Assembly (NCBI GenBank): GCA_029975525.1
Contig: JARKOX010000166.1
Coordinates: forward strand, 1-61,064
From: Prolixibacteraceae bacterium
Lineage (GTDB): Bacteria; Bacteroidota; Bacteroidia; Bacteroidales; Prolixibacteraceae
Direction of reading: 5' to 3'
Length of the DNA stretch: 61,064 nucleotides
Positions within the stretch are counted from its first letter, which is position 1, and each line of letters starts with the position of its first letter. The translations under genes were made by a program, and so were the position numbers. The notes beneath the pieces were generated by a model that made no database searches, was not told where the DNA came from, and saw only the letters and a list, made by a program, of their open reading frames with translations. Below, in pieces: positions 35,158-44,500 of the stretch.

Positions 35158-35517
35158 TCACTCTCTGAAAAAACGGTTCTCTTCTTCGTCGGGCTCCTCC
35201 TCGAAAGCGATGCCTTCGGGATGCGGTTTGGTTTTGGAGGTATTTTCCGCATTTTCGTTTTGCAGCTGTTCATTTTCGGTTTTGGCGCGGGCCAGTTCCC
35301 GTTTCAGCCGCCACACCCGCGGCAACAGCGACAGGTAGGGGATGAGATACCCCAGCAACACGCTGCAAAGGATGAGCAGCACCAGCGGAATGTTGTTGAT
35401 CTTCCAGAAAAAGAGGGTGACCGTAATCGATACCGAGTTTTGCAGGGTGAAGATGACCAGCAGGATGGCCAGAATCAGCAGAAAAATAACCTGGGTGTTG
35501 AATGTCTCCTTTTTCAT
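35158..35517 (-). CDS. LapA-domain (DUF1049) membrane protein
   Basis: Small inner-membrane protein of 119 residues with two membrane helices (about 9-26 and 42-62) followed by a charged coiled coil (about 65-95) and an acidic tail. The hydrophobic pair with FTLQNSVSITVTLFFW matches the LapA domain of LPS-assembly proteins. Its role in Bacteroidota is not defined. It sits between lepB (after a strong terminator) and wbqC, adding a gene to the usual dapB-lepB-wbqC order. Confidence 0.75.
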   Translation of the reverse strand: MKKETFNTQVIFLLILAILLVIFTLQNSVSITVTLFFWKINNIPLVLLILCSVLLGYLIPYLSLLPRVWRLKRELARAKTENEQLQNENAENTSKTKPHPEGIAFEEEPDEEENRFFRE

Positions 35518-35610
35518 GAGTTGCGGTATGAAGTTCGTAATTAAAGGTGCAGATGCAATTTCGGAAATTTTTATCAGGAATGGAGCCTTTTAACGTGGTT
35601 TTTACCATGT

Positions 35611-35644
35611 AAAAAGGGTAACAACCTGGATCGTTACCCTTTTT
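35611..35644 (-). terminator. intrinsic terminator after lepB
   Basis: Perfect 12-bp stem AAAAAGGGTAAC (35611-35622) and GTTACCCTTTTT (35633-35644) with a 10-nt loop. On the minus strand it follows the lepB stop by 14 bp and ends in five T; it may also work in the other direction. Confidence 0.85.
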
Positions 35645-35658
35645 GTGCCGGCCATTTT

Positions 35659-36999
35659 TTAGTGAATTGACCGGAAGAGGCGGTTAAACCTGATTTTTTT
35701 CGGCAGGTTTTTATCCTTATCCAGCGAAAGCCAGATCAGCAGCGCCTTGCCCACCACATGGTCTTCGGGGACGAACCCCCAGTAGCGCGAGTCGGCCGAA
35801 TTGTGCCGGTTGTCGCCCATCATCCAGTAGTAGTCCATTTTGAAGGTGTACCGGTCGGTTTTCTCCCCGTTGATGAAAATCTCATTCTCTTTTACTTCCA
35901 GCCGGTTGTTTTCATAAACGCTGATAATGCGCTGATAGAGCGGGAGGTTGTCGGTGGTCAGGGTGACGGTTTCGCCTTTGGCGGGCACTTTCAGCGGGCC
36001 AAAGTTGTCCACGTTCCAGGCAAACCGGCTGTCCGACGGGAAGATGTTGGGATCCCACCGGCCGGGCTCTTCGGTCAGCTTTTCGACCGAAACAATATTG
36101 GTGAAACTTTTCAGTTCGTTCAGTTTGTCGTCGGGGAGGGGCAGCATGTAACGATCGCTGCCGTACGACTGGCGGTCGTCTTCCGAAACGCCCAGGCGGT
36201 CGAGCGCTTTCGGGTTGATGGCGCTGCCGTTGGTGGTGATCAGGTAGTTGTACTGCATTCCCTTGAAGTGCTGTTGTGGTTGTCCGTTTACAAACAGGAC
36301 GCCTTCTTTCAGCTCGAGCTGGTCTCCGGGAATTCCCACGCACCGTTTGATATAGTTTTCGCGTTTGTCGACCGGGCGGGCAATGACTCCGCCAAAGGTG
36401 CGCTGGTCGTTCCACACCGCGTCGCGGCCATAGGAGCGGACCAGCTGGTAGTAGCTCTGGTTCTGCAGTTTAAGCGCCACGGTGTCGCCCTCCGGAAAGT
36501 GGAAAACCACCACGTCGTCGTTTTTGACCTTGCCAAAGCCGGCCATCCGTTTGTAAGGACTTTTGATCCATTCCACATACGATTTGGCCGTGCGCGAAAA
36601 GGGCAACGTGTTGTGGACAAACGGAAATGAAAGCGGCGTGTTGGGCGTTTTGGGCCCGTAAGCGGTTTTGCTTACAAAAAGATAATCACCGACCAGCAGC
36701 GATTTTTCCATCGAGGAGGTGGGGATGGTGTAGGCTTCGATAAAAAACATGCGGATGAACGAAGCGGCGATCACGGCAAAAATGATGGCGTCGATCCATT
36801 CGACCAGCTTGGTTTGTCTCCCGTTGGGCGGGTTTTTCTTTTTCCAGAAGGCCCAATGTACTTTCTTGGTAATGTAGATGTCGAAAATGACAGCCACCCC
36901 AATGAGCCACCAGAAGTTTTTTAGCCAGATTACCCACAGGAGGTAGAGGATGGCCACGGTGGCAAACTTGAACCACTTATTGGTCAGGATTTCTTTCAT
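35659..36999 (-). CDS. lepB: signal peptidase I
   Basis: Inner-membrane protease that removes signal peptides, 446 residues, longer than the E. coli enzyme as is usual in Bacteroidota. N-terminal membrane helices at about 12-43 and 68-85 precede the catalytic serine S96 in TIPTSSMEKSL; the general-base lysine is K218 in ENYIKRCVGIPGD. A large insertion separates that box from the last conserved box MMGDNRHNSADSRYWGFVP. The gene lies 10 bp downstream of dapB. Confidence 0.95.
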   Translation of the reverse strand: MKEILTNKWFKFATVAILYLLWVIWLKNFWWLIGVAVIFDIYITKKVHWAFWKKKNPPNGRQTKLVEWIDAIIFAVIAASFIRMFFIEAYTIPTSSMEKSLLVGDYLFVSKTAYGPKTPNTPLSFPFVHNTLPFSRTAKSYVEWIKSPYKRMAGFGKVKNDDVVVFHFPEGDTVALKLQNQSYYQLVRSYGRDAVWNDQRTFGGVIARPVDKRENYIKRCVGIPGDQLELKEGVLFVNGQPQQHFKGMQYNYLITTNGSAINPKALDRLGVSEDDRQSYGSDRYMLPLPDDKLNELKSFTNIVSVEKLTEEPGRWDPNIFPSDSRFAWNVDNFGPLKVPAKGETVTLTTDNLPLYQRIISVYENNRLEVKENEIFINGEKTDRYTFKMDYYWMMGDNRHNSADSRYWGFVPEDHVVGKALLIWLSLDKDKNLPKKIRFNRLFRSIH

Positions 37000-37009
37000 A
37001 TCGTTATGC

Positions 37010-37726
37010 TTAAAATTTCAGTAAATCTTTCATGCTGAGGATCCCCTTGTTCTGGAGGCAAAATTCGGCTGCCAGCACGGCGCCCAGCGCAAATCCCTTC
37101 CGGTTTTTCGCGCTGTGGGTAATTTCGATCAGGTCTACTTCCGATTCGTAGGTGATGGTGTGGATGCCGGGCACTTCGCCAACCCGTTCGGAGAGGATGG
37201 AAAGTTCGTCGGCGGCAACCTGCGCCTGGTTTTTCCACGATTTTTTGCCGGGAAGAATTTCGAGCAGGCTTTCGGCCAGGGTGATGGCGGTTCCGCTGGG
37301 GGCGTCCAGCTTCTGGGTGTGGTGAACTTCCGTCATCCGCACCTGGTATTCGGGATGATCGGCCATCAGTTGCGCCAGTTTGCGGTTCAGTTCGAAAAAG
37401 AGGTTGACCCCCACCGAGAAATTGCTGGCATAAAAAAATGTACCATCGGTTTCGCGGCATTTCCGGTGCACCTCCTCTTGCCGGTGAAGCCAGCCGGTGG
37501 TGCCGCTCACTACCGGCACGCCTGCTTCGAAGCAGGCCATATAATTGCGCACCGCCGATTCGGGCATCGTAAATTCGATCACCGCATCGCAGTTGGTCAG
37601 ATTTTCAGAAGTCAGATCGCCGGGGTTATGCGCATCGATAATCAGGGGGATACTGTGTCCGCGTTCGATGGCAATTTTTTCAATCTCCTTGCCCATCTTA
37701 CCGTAACCAATCAGGCCTATTTTCAT
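37010..37726 (-). CDS. dapB: 4-hydroxy-tetrahydrodipicolinate reductase
   Basis: NAD(P)H-dependent reductase of the lysine/diaminopimelate pathway, supplying peptidoglycan and lysine; cytoplasmic tetramer. From ATG 37726 it has 238 residues: nucleotide-binding GLIGYGKMGKEI at the N-terminus, SGTTGW near 75, and the catalytic EVHHTQKLDAPSGTA (H135, H136, K139). Two TAnnTTTG-type boxes (plus-strand CAAATATA 37752-37759 and CAAAAATA 37771-37778) may mark its promoter. It leads the dapB-lepB-lapA-wbqC run. Confidence 0.95.
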   Translation of the reverse strand: MKIGLIGYGKMGKEIEKIAIERGHSIPLIIDAHNPGDLTSENLTNCDAVIEFTMPESAVRNYMACFEAGVPVVSGTTGWLHRQEEVHRKCRETDGTFFYASNFSVGVNLFFELNRKLAQLMADHPEYQVRMTEVHHTQKLDAPSGTAITLAESLLEILPGKKSWKNQAQVAADELSILSERVGEVPGIHTITYESEVDLIEITHSAKNRKGFALGAVLAAEFCLQNKGILSMKDLLKF

Positions 37727-37904
37727 TTTGTCGTTTCTTAAAAATTGCAGACAAATATAACACAATCGACCAAAAATAAGGTTTTTGAACCAGCGGCAGA
37801 AAGAATTTCGATAAACGGGGTACCCCAAGCGTTAAAACCGCGCGGAGAAACTGTAAAAAAGGGGATTCCCGCTCCGCTTCCGCGAAAAACCCGGATTACT
37901 TTAA

Positions 37905-37935
37905 TTGTATATTTACCTTTACCATGTTATTTTTG
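37905..37935 (+). promoter_or_regulatory. promoter candidate for HAD phosphatase
   Basis: TTG (37905-37907), 20 bp, TATTTTTG (37928-37935). A second box, TACTTTTG, at 37942-37949 ends 3 bp before the ATG and is too close for a normal leader. Confidence 0.4.
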
Positions 37936-37952
37936 TTTTTTTACTTTTGAGC

Positions 37953-38786
37953 ATGGAGAATGTCAGATTAGTTGCAACCGACCTCGACGGAACCTTTCTG
38001 AAAGACGACAAAAGCATCAGCCGGCGCAACCTGGATGCCCTCTACCGGTTGGGCGAAAAACAGGTGGTGCGGGTGATTGCCACCGGCCGTAACCTGCGGA
38101 AAGTAAATGAGGTGATCCCCGAAAACGTACCGTTTGATTTTATCATTTTTTCGTCGGGCGCCGGTGTTTTTGACCGCCAGAAACAGCAACACATTTACCG
38201 GCAAAATATTTCCAGGGAAACGGCAAACGCCCTGATCCGCTATTTTTGCCGGGAGAAGCTGAATTTTCACGCCTTCTGGCCGGTTCCCGACAACCACCAC
38301 CTCTGGTTTCACCGCGGTGGGGAAGCGTGCCCCGAGTTTGAACGTTATTTCGAGTTTCACAACTCCTACGCCCATCCGCTGCCTGCTTCGGGGCAGGTTG
38401 AAACCGAGCTGTGCCAGTTTCTGGTTGTCATCCCCGGCGACGAGGAGCAGTTTGTCCGCCTGAAAACAACGATCGAGGAGCAGCATGCCGAAGTGCGTGT
38501 GATCCGGTGCACCTCTCCGCTGAATACCGGTTACATCTGGCTGGAGATTTTTCACCGCAGCGTTTCAAAAGGAAATGGCGTCCTGCATCTTTGCAGCCTG
38601 CTCAACATTCATCCCGACCAAACGGTCGGCATCGGAAACGATTACAACGACATCGACCTGCTGCAGGTAACCCATCACGCTTTTCTCACCGGCAATGCCC
38701 CTGAGGCGTTGAAGCCGGGGTTTGGACTGCTGCCCACCAATGAAGAAGATGCTTTTGCGCTTGCTATTGAAAAAATTACCAATTAA
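37953..38786 (+). CDS. Cof-type HAD phosphatase
   Basis: Haloacid-dehalogenase hydrolase of 277 residues, sugar-phosphate or nucleotide phosphatase type. Motif I is ATDLDGTFLKDD with the nucleophile Asp near residue 10, motif II lies in FIIFSSGAG, and motifs III-IV end in SKGNGVLHL and GIGNDYNDIDLL. A type IIB cap (about 85-195) is present. The physiological substrate is unknown. ATG 37953 gives the standard start. The gene opens a rightward run with the membrane protein and glycosyltransferase that follow. Confidence 0.88.
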   Translation: MENVRLVATDLDGTFLKDDKSISRRNLDALYRLGEKQVVRVIATGRNLRKVNEVIPENVPFDFIIFSSGAGVFDRQKQQHIYRQNISRETANALIRYFCREKLNFHAFWPVPDNHHLWFHRGGEACPEFERYFEFHNSYAHPLPASGQVETELCQFLVVIPGDEEQFVRLKTTIEEQHAEVRVIRCTSPLNTGYIWLEIFHRSVSKGNGVLHLCSLLNIHPDQTVGIGNDYNDIDLLQVTHHAFLTGNAPEALKPGFGLLPTNEEDAFALAIEKITN

Positions 38787-38797
38787 CTGATCCGAAT

Positions 38798-39418
38798 ATG
38801 AAAGAGTCTCTCAGGTATTCCCTCCTTTATCTGGCGCGTATTGCCGTGTATGCAGCGCTCATGTTTGCGCTGAATGCCGTTTTTATGTACGACGCCCAGC
38901 ATCCCACCGTTACCGGCAAGTTTGGCGAAGTCTCCGGAACCGAGATCTTGCAGGAGCTTTTTCTGTTCCTGCTCGGGATTATTTTCATTTTTGTTGGCCG
39001 TCTCGACCGCTCCATTGCGGCAATTGCCAACCTGATCTCCGTATTCTTTTTTATGGCATTCATCCGCGAGTTCAACAACCAGATCGATTACTGGTTTTAT
39101 CTGGTTTTGCCGCTCATGCTGCTGTTTGCCTGGCTCGCCTTTCGCGATCGCAAAAAGCTGGTCGATGGTTTTTATAACCTTTTGCAGATTCCGTCGGTGG
39201 CCTATCTGTTCATTGGCTTTCTGGTGACCTTCATTTTCAGCCGGCTCTTCGGGCGGACCAAATTCTGGGAGGCGCTGCTTGAAGAGTCCTACACCCGTCC
39301 GGCTAAAAATGCTGGCGAAGAGGGAATCGAACTGCTGGGCTATTCCCTCTTTTTTATCGCCGGAATTGAAATCCTGTTTTACGTTCTCCGGAAAAGAAAA
39401 GAGGAAAAGAGAAGATGA
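38798..39418 (+). CDS. integral membrane protein of unknown function
   Basis: Not recognised. The protein has 206 residues and about six hydrophobic helices (roughly 8-30, 48-66, 71-91, 98-116, 130-150 and 177-197), a short acidic/amide-rich loop after the first helix, and a strongly basic C-terminus (RKRKEEKRR) expected in the cytoplasm. The last 4 bp overlap the start of the glycosyltransferase gene, pointing to coupled translation and a shared task, perhaps membrane anchoring or export of its product; this is inference from position only. Confidence 0.7.
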   Translation: MKESLRYSLLYLARIAVYAALMFALNAVFMYDAQHPTVTGKFGEVSGTEILQELFLFLLGIIFIFVGRLDRSIAAIANLISVFFFMAFIREFNNQIDYWFYLVLPLMLLFAWLAFRDRKKLVDGFYNLLQIPSVAYLFIGFLVTFIFSRLFGRTKFWEALLEESYTRPAKNAGEEGIELLGYSLFFIAGIEILFYVLRKRKEEKRR

Positions 39419-40296
39419 AGGTTGCCGGCTTCACATTCATCCGGAATGCCCTGAAATTTGACTTTCCGGTGGTGGAAGCCATCGCCTCGGTGCTTCCGCT
39501 GTGCGACCTGTTTGTAGTAGCTGTGGGCGATTCGGAGGACGACACCCTGAAGCTGATCCGCCGGATCGATCCTCAAAAAATCCGGATTGTGGAAACGGTT
39601 TGGAACAGCAGTCTGGTCAGCGGCGGAGCGGTGTATGCCGATGAAACCAACAAGGCATTTGACGCGATTCCCGAGGGGTTCGACTGGTGTTTTTACATCC
39701 AGGGCGATGAGGTGCTCCATGAAAAATACCTCGAACCGGTTCGCCAGGCCATGCAAAAATGGGCTGACCATCCCGAAGTGGAGGGGCTGCTTTTCCGTTA
39801 CCGCCACTTCTTCGGAACGTTTGACTACACGGGCGACTCGCGCCGCTGGTACCGCCGTGAAATCCGGGTGGTGAGAAACGACAAAAAAATCCGTTCGTAC
39901 CGCGACGCGCAGGGCTTTCGCCGGAATGGCCAAAAGCTGGCGGTTGTACCGGTCGACGCAGAGATTTATCACTACGGCTGGGTGCGCCATCCCCGCGACA
40001 TGCAGCAGAAGATCGAGGAGGTACGCCGCTTTTACCACGGCATCAGCGAAACGGAAGCCCGTCACATTGCCGGTCAGCGGGAGTTTGACTACAGTCGCAG
40101 CTACGATGCGCTGGCCTGTTTTACCGGGACTCATCCGCAGGTGATGCATAACCGCATCAGCCGTCTCAACTGGCCGGTTGAGGTAGATCTGAAAAAGGTA
40201 AATATGAACCTCCGCTACCGGTTTCTTTACTGGTTTGAAAAACTTACCGGGATTCGTCCTTTTGAATACCGCAATTACCGCCTGTTGAAACGGTGA
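39415..40296 (+). CDS. GT2-like glycosyltransferase
   Basis: Putative glycosyltransferase of 293 residues. The N-terminal half has a GT-A-like order: AGFTFIRNALKFDFPVVEAIAS, a nucleotide-binding VAVGDSEDDT, and an acidic segment CFYIQGDEVLHEKY in place of the DxD. Histidine- and arginine-rich segments follow (RYRHFFGTFDY, YHYGWVRHPRDMQQKIEE). No membrane helix. It matches a family of Bacteroidota proteins annotated as glycosyltransferase, without known donor or acceptor. It overlaps the membrane-protein gene by 4 bp and is convergent with the nucleotidyltransferase. Confidence 0.75.
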   Translation: MKVAGFTFIRNALKFDFPVVEAIASVLPLCDLFVVAVGDSEDDTLKLIRRIDPQKIRIVETVWNSSLVSGGAVYADETNKAFDAIPEGFDWCFYIQGDEVLHEKYLEPVRQAMQKWADHPEVEGLLFRYRHFFGTFDYTGDSRRWYRREIRVVRNDKKIRSYRDAQGFRRNGQKLAVVPVDAEIYHYGWVRHPRDMQQKIEEVRRFYHGISETEARHIAGQREFDYSRSYDALACFTGTHPQVMHNRISRLNWPVEVDLKKVNMNLRYRFLYWFEKLTGIRPFEYRNYRLLKR

Positions 40297-40303
40297 TAGG
40301 GGA

Positions 40304-41041
40304 TTAGTGATTTTGGGAGGAAGAAAAAAGTTTTCCGGCCAGCTCCAGCTGTTCCGGTTTTCCCACGTCCATCCACAGTGGCGAACGGTCCCAGTATCCC
40401 ATCACCGGCCAGTGGGCTGCCAGTTCCAGGTAAGTATCGATGATGGAGAATTTTCCACACTGGGTGATCAGCGAAAATATTTTCGGGTCAATCACCTGGA
40501 TGCCGCTGAAAGCCAGCGCCCGGGCGTTTTTGACTGCTTCGGGCCGGGTGGTGCGTACTTCGCCGATGGCGCGGTTGGTCCAGCCGGCCAGCCGCAACTC
40601 TTCGTCAAAAAGCAGGTAGCGCTGCGTGTGGCGCTCACGGACCACCACCGTTGCCAGCGCTCCGCTGGCCTGGTGATGGGCGATCAGTTTTTGCAAGTCG
40701 AGGTCGCTCAGGATATCTACGTTGTGAATCAGCACCGGCATGTCGCCCAGCAGCAGGTCTGCCGCCTTCATCAATCCGCCGCCGGTATCGAGGATGGCCT
40801 CGCTTTCGTCGGAAATGTGCAGGGTCACCCCAAAATGGTGGTGCTGTTCCGCAAATTCGCGGATCATCTCCGGAAAGTGGTGCACATTGACCACGATTTC
40901 GGAAAAACCGGCAGCTGCCAGCTTTTCGACAACAATTTGCAGCAACGGTTTTCCGCCAACCGGAACCAGCGCTTTGGGCATCCGGTCGGTAAGCGGTTTC
41001 AGGCGTGTGCCTAACCCGGCGGCAAATATCATAGCTTTCAT
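40304..41041 (-). CDS. sugar nucleotidyltransferase
   Basis: Enzyme of 245 residues that joins an NTP to a sugar 1-phosphate. The N-terminal signature FAAGLGTRLKPLTDRMPKALVPVGGKPLL holds the catalytic arginine and lysine; HNVDILSDLD supplies the metal-binding Asp. Size and the single Rossmann-like domain resemble MurNAc/GlcNAc 1-phosphate uridylyltransferases such as MurU, so a role in cell-wall sugar recycling is possible but not proven. ATG 41041 is the natural start; an upstream TTG exists two codons earlier. Confidence 0.85.
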   Translation of the reverse strand: MKAMIFAAGLGTRLKPLTDRMPKALVPVGGKPLLQIVVEKLAAAGFSEIVVNVHHFPEMIREFAEQHHHFGVTLHISDESEAILDTGGGLMKAADLLLGDMPVLIHNVDILSDLDLQKLIAHHQASGALATVVVRERHTQRYLLFDEELRLAGWTNRAIGEVRTTRPEAVKNARALAFSGIQVIDPKIFSLITQCGKFSIIDTYLELAAHWPVMGYWDRSPLWMDVGKPEQLELAGKLFSSSQNH

Positions 41042-41080
41042 GGACAAAAATTTTGGGAGCGTTTTTCCCGGGAAAAATGG

Positions 41081-41524
41081 TTACCGGATCCGGTTGAGGC
41101 TGCGGATGAGCGCTTCGTCTTTGCCAATGTTGCGGATGGCCAGGTAGTCGAGGATGATGGCGACCAGCGGGAAAGCTACCGGTATTTTGTAGCTGGTGAC
41201 CGCCCCGTCAAACGCGGCCTGGGCAAAGTAGAAAAAGAGCCCGAAGAGTCCCAGTAAAAGGATCATGGTGAAAACCAGCATCCTGATCTGGCGGATCCGT
41301 TTTTTGTAGAAGAAGATGACCACCACCTGGATCAGCATGATGAAAATCAAAAAGATGAGCAGGGAAATTCCGTTAAAAATGGTCTCCTCTCCTTTGTGGA
41401 TTCCGAATATATTAAAGGCGTAATATTCGTTTTGAAACATGATGTCGGCCAGCGGAAACCGGAGGAGCAAGCCCAGCAACAGCGTGGAGGTAATCAGGTA
41501 AGCCGTTTGAATACGTTGGATCAT
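41081..41524 (-). CDS. DUF4293 four-helix membrane protein
   Basis: Inner-membrane protein of 147 residues with four helices (about 5-24, 45-70, 75-95 and 105-128) and basic loops, matching the DUF4293 family restricted to Bacteroidota. Function unknown. The start at ATG 41524 (MIQRIQTAYL) is typical of the family; a TATTTTTG -7 box lies on the minus strand at 41548-41541, 17 bp upstream. It sits between addA and the nucleotidyltransferase. Confidence 0.85.
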   Translation of the reverse strand: MIQRIQTAYLITSTLLLGLLLRFPLADIMFQNEYYAFNIFGIHKGEETIFNGISLLIFLIFIMLIQVVVIFFYKKRIRQIRMLVFTMILLLGLFGLFFYFAQAAFDGAVTSYKIPVAFPLVAIILDYLAIRNIGKDEALIRSLNRIR

Positions 41525-41555
41525 ATCTTTATGTTTTTTGCAAAAATAGGTTTTT

Positions 41556-44500
41556 TCACCGGAGTTCGCACACTTTTTCGAGCCGGTTGGTTTGTACAAA
41601 CCATAAATACCCCTCTACCTGCGGAATCCCGGTTTCGCTGAGGGTTTGCGCATAAAGTTCCACCTGGCGCCGGTACGATTCGTGGAAGTGCTGCCCCGAT
41701 TTGAAATCGACCACCACTGCTTCGCCGGCCTTCAGCATCATCCGGTCGGGGCGGAGGGTGTGCCGTCCGGTGAGCAGTTCCCGTTCGGTGAGAACGGTGT
41801 ATTCGCCCGTAAACCAGCGGCTGGCTTCGGGATGGGTGATCATCTCTTCGATTTTACGGCGTAACCCGGGCATTTCGGCCGGATCAACTTTGCCTTGTGC
41901 CATCGCCAACTGGCAGGCGCGCTCCAGGTCAGCGGCAGTTTTGATTTCCGCCAGGATTTCGTGAATGATCTTCCCCGTATTTTTTTTGCTGGTGCCGGCG
42001 GGGTCGGTAACCAAAAAATCGTCGCCACTGGTGCGCAGGGTGAGCCGCGGCGAAAAATCGTGGAAGAAGTACTCCGCCGGTGGTTCTGCCTTTTCCGGGA
42101 CTGCCGTTTGGGAAAGCCGGGGCAGTTCGCCGTATTCAAACACCAGGTCTGGTTCCCCGGAATGGGTTTCGGTATCCGTCCGGAGCTGCTGCAGGGTCTC
42201 TTTCAGGTAAAAGTTGATCCGGTTTTTGTCGGAAGTGGCCGGCGCATTGACCCACAGCACCGAGATGGCGCGGGTGAAGGCGACGTAAACCAAATTGAGG
42301 TGATCGACCAGCGTGTTGAAAAGCTCCTCGTAGTAATCGTCGGCGAAGATCGTCCGGACCAGGCCGGCAGCGTAGCTTACCGGAACGAGCGGCGCCTGGT
42401 TAAAGGGCGGCTCGGAGGGGGAGCACCACAGAATCGGTTTTTTGCTGTTCTCCTCGATATTCCAGTTGAAAAAGGGGATCAGCACGGCTTTAAATTCCAG
42501 TCCTTTCGATTTGTGGATGGTCAGCAGCCGGATGGCATCGACCCCGTCGTTTACGGCAACCGAAACTTCCGATCCCTTTTCTTCCCACCAAAGCAGAAAA
42601 CCCGACAGGTCGTTCGATGAACTTTTCCGGAGTTCGGCGGCTTTGTCGATCAGCGCCTGCAGAAACGGCAGTTCGGCTTTTAGACGGAAGAGGCCAAATT
42701 CGGCGCCGATCCGGGTGATTGTTTCGTCGATGCTGCTGTTGAAGGCTGCGGCCCTGATTTTTTTCAGCGGCCCGGCAAACAGGGCGGCAAAGGCTGCCTC
42801 AAAATTACTGTCGGGAGCCTGGCCGGCAGGTTCCGGAGCGCCTGTCAGCTGCCGGTAGTGGTAGAGCATGGTTGCGCGCGCCACGGCATCGTCGGGATGG
42901 GTGAGGTGGCGAATGACCGACACGACAAAGACAACGCCGGCCGACGCTTTTAAAAAGAGCGATTCGCCCGACAAAACGGTGAGGTTGTATGCCCGGTTTT
43001 CGGGTTTGGCCGCTTCCTGCAGAAAATGCCGGACAATGCGGACCCCCTGGTCTTTTTTGCGGATCAGAATGGCGATATCGCGGGCGCCAAAACCGTGGTC
43101 CTGCAGCTGTTTGACCTGTTCGGCCAGCCGCTCAAGGGTCAGCTCTTCGAAGCTGCTGTTTTCATCTTCCAGCAGCTCGATTTTGACCAGCCCGCCCGAG
43201 CCCGTGTTTCGGGGCGAAACCTCCTGGACGGCATCGCTATAAATATTTTCGATGATCTTCCGGTACGCTTCCTGCTCTTTCAGCTTTTCGTGGCCCGCAA
43301 CGGTTTGGCAAAAATGGTGAAAAAAGAGGTTGTTGAAAGCGATGATCTTTTCGTGGCTGCGGAAGTTGGTCCCGAGGGTAACCTCATTGACCGGAAATCC
43401 GGGAAAATCCTGAAAAACCTGGCTTCCCAGGATTTTCCAGTTGCTGTTTCGCCAACGGTAGATGCTCTGTTTGACGTCGCCAACCACCAGGTTGTGGTTT
43501 CCGGCCGCCATGGAGTTGAGTACCAGCGGGCGAAAGTTTTCCCACTGCATCCCCGAAGTGTCCTGGAACTCGTCGAGCATAAAATGGTTGAAGGCGTTCC
43601 CGATTTTTTCGTAAATAAACGGTGAGTCGTTTCCGCCAATAATGGTTTTCAGCAACAGGTTGGAGCTGGCGATGGGCAGGATTCCCTTTTCGCGGCTCAG
43701 CGCCGTAATTTCGTTGTTCAGGTCAACCAGTACGCCGAGGGTGTACCAGTCGTGCTTGATGGTTTTGGCGGTGAAGTAGCTGCAGCGGTTTTGGTTGTAA
43801 TAGTGGCAAATATTCTGTAGCAGTGGCTGCAGGCGGGTTTCGGCCAGGGCAATGATCCGGCGACGGTCGGGATGTTTCTGGGTGGCCCACTTTTCGGGCG
43901 ATTCGGCTGCCTGCTGAACGCGCGTCGGCAGTTCGTCGGGGATTTCGTTGCCGGCCAGTCTGAACAGGAACCCTGCCACGCCGCTTTTGCCATACGAAAA
44001 GTCGTCAACCGCCATTCCGTTTTGGGCAATGATCTGCAGGAAATTTTCTCCCTCCTTCTTTAGGAAATTTTCAAAACGGAAGATGGTTTCATTCAGCAGG
44101 GTGAGATAATTTTTGGCCTGATTTTCCTCCGCAAAAAAGTTGCTGATTTCGAAAAGTCGCTCCTGCAGCCGCTCTTTGAACAGTTCGCTGCCCAGTTTTT
44201 CAAGGTCTTTTTCGATAGAAAAACTTTTGTTATCCCTGATTTTTTCGGTGATGAACGATTCGAGCCACTCCCGCAACCTGGGGTTTTCACTCACGCCGGC
44301 CACCAGCCGGTCGACGGCTTCCTCGGTGATCAGCCCCTGGTCGAGCTCCAGCTGGTAGTTGGGGGCAGTGCCGATTTCGCGGTTAAAGGCTTTCAGCACC
44401 CGCTGGGTAAACTTGTCGATGGTGCTGACCGAAAAACGGTTGTAGTCGTACAGGATATTTTCGAGCGCCCGGGCCGCTTTCTGTTCCAGGGCCGTTTCGG

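Noticed and set aside
35158-35273. Longer WbqC start reaching into the LapA-like gene
   Set aside because: The extra residues are basic and unlike the family; ATG 35156 gives the conserved WbqC N-terminus.
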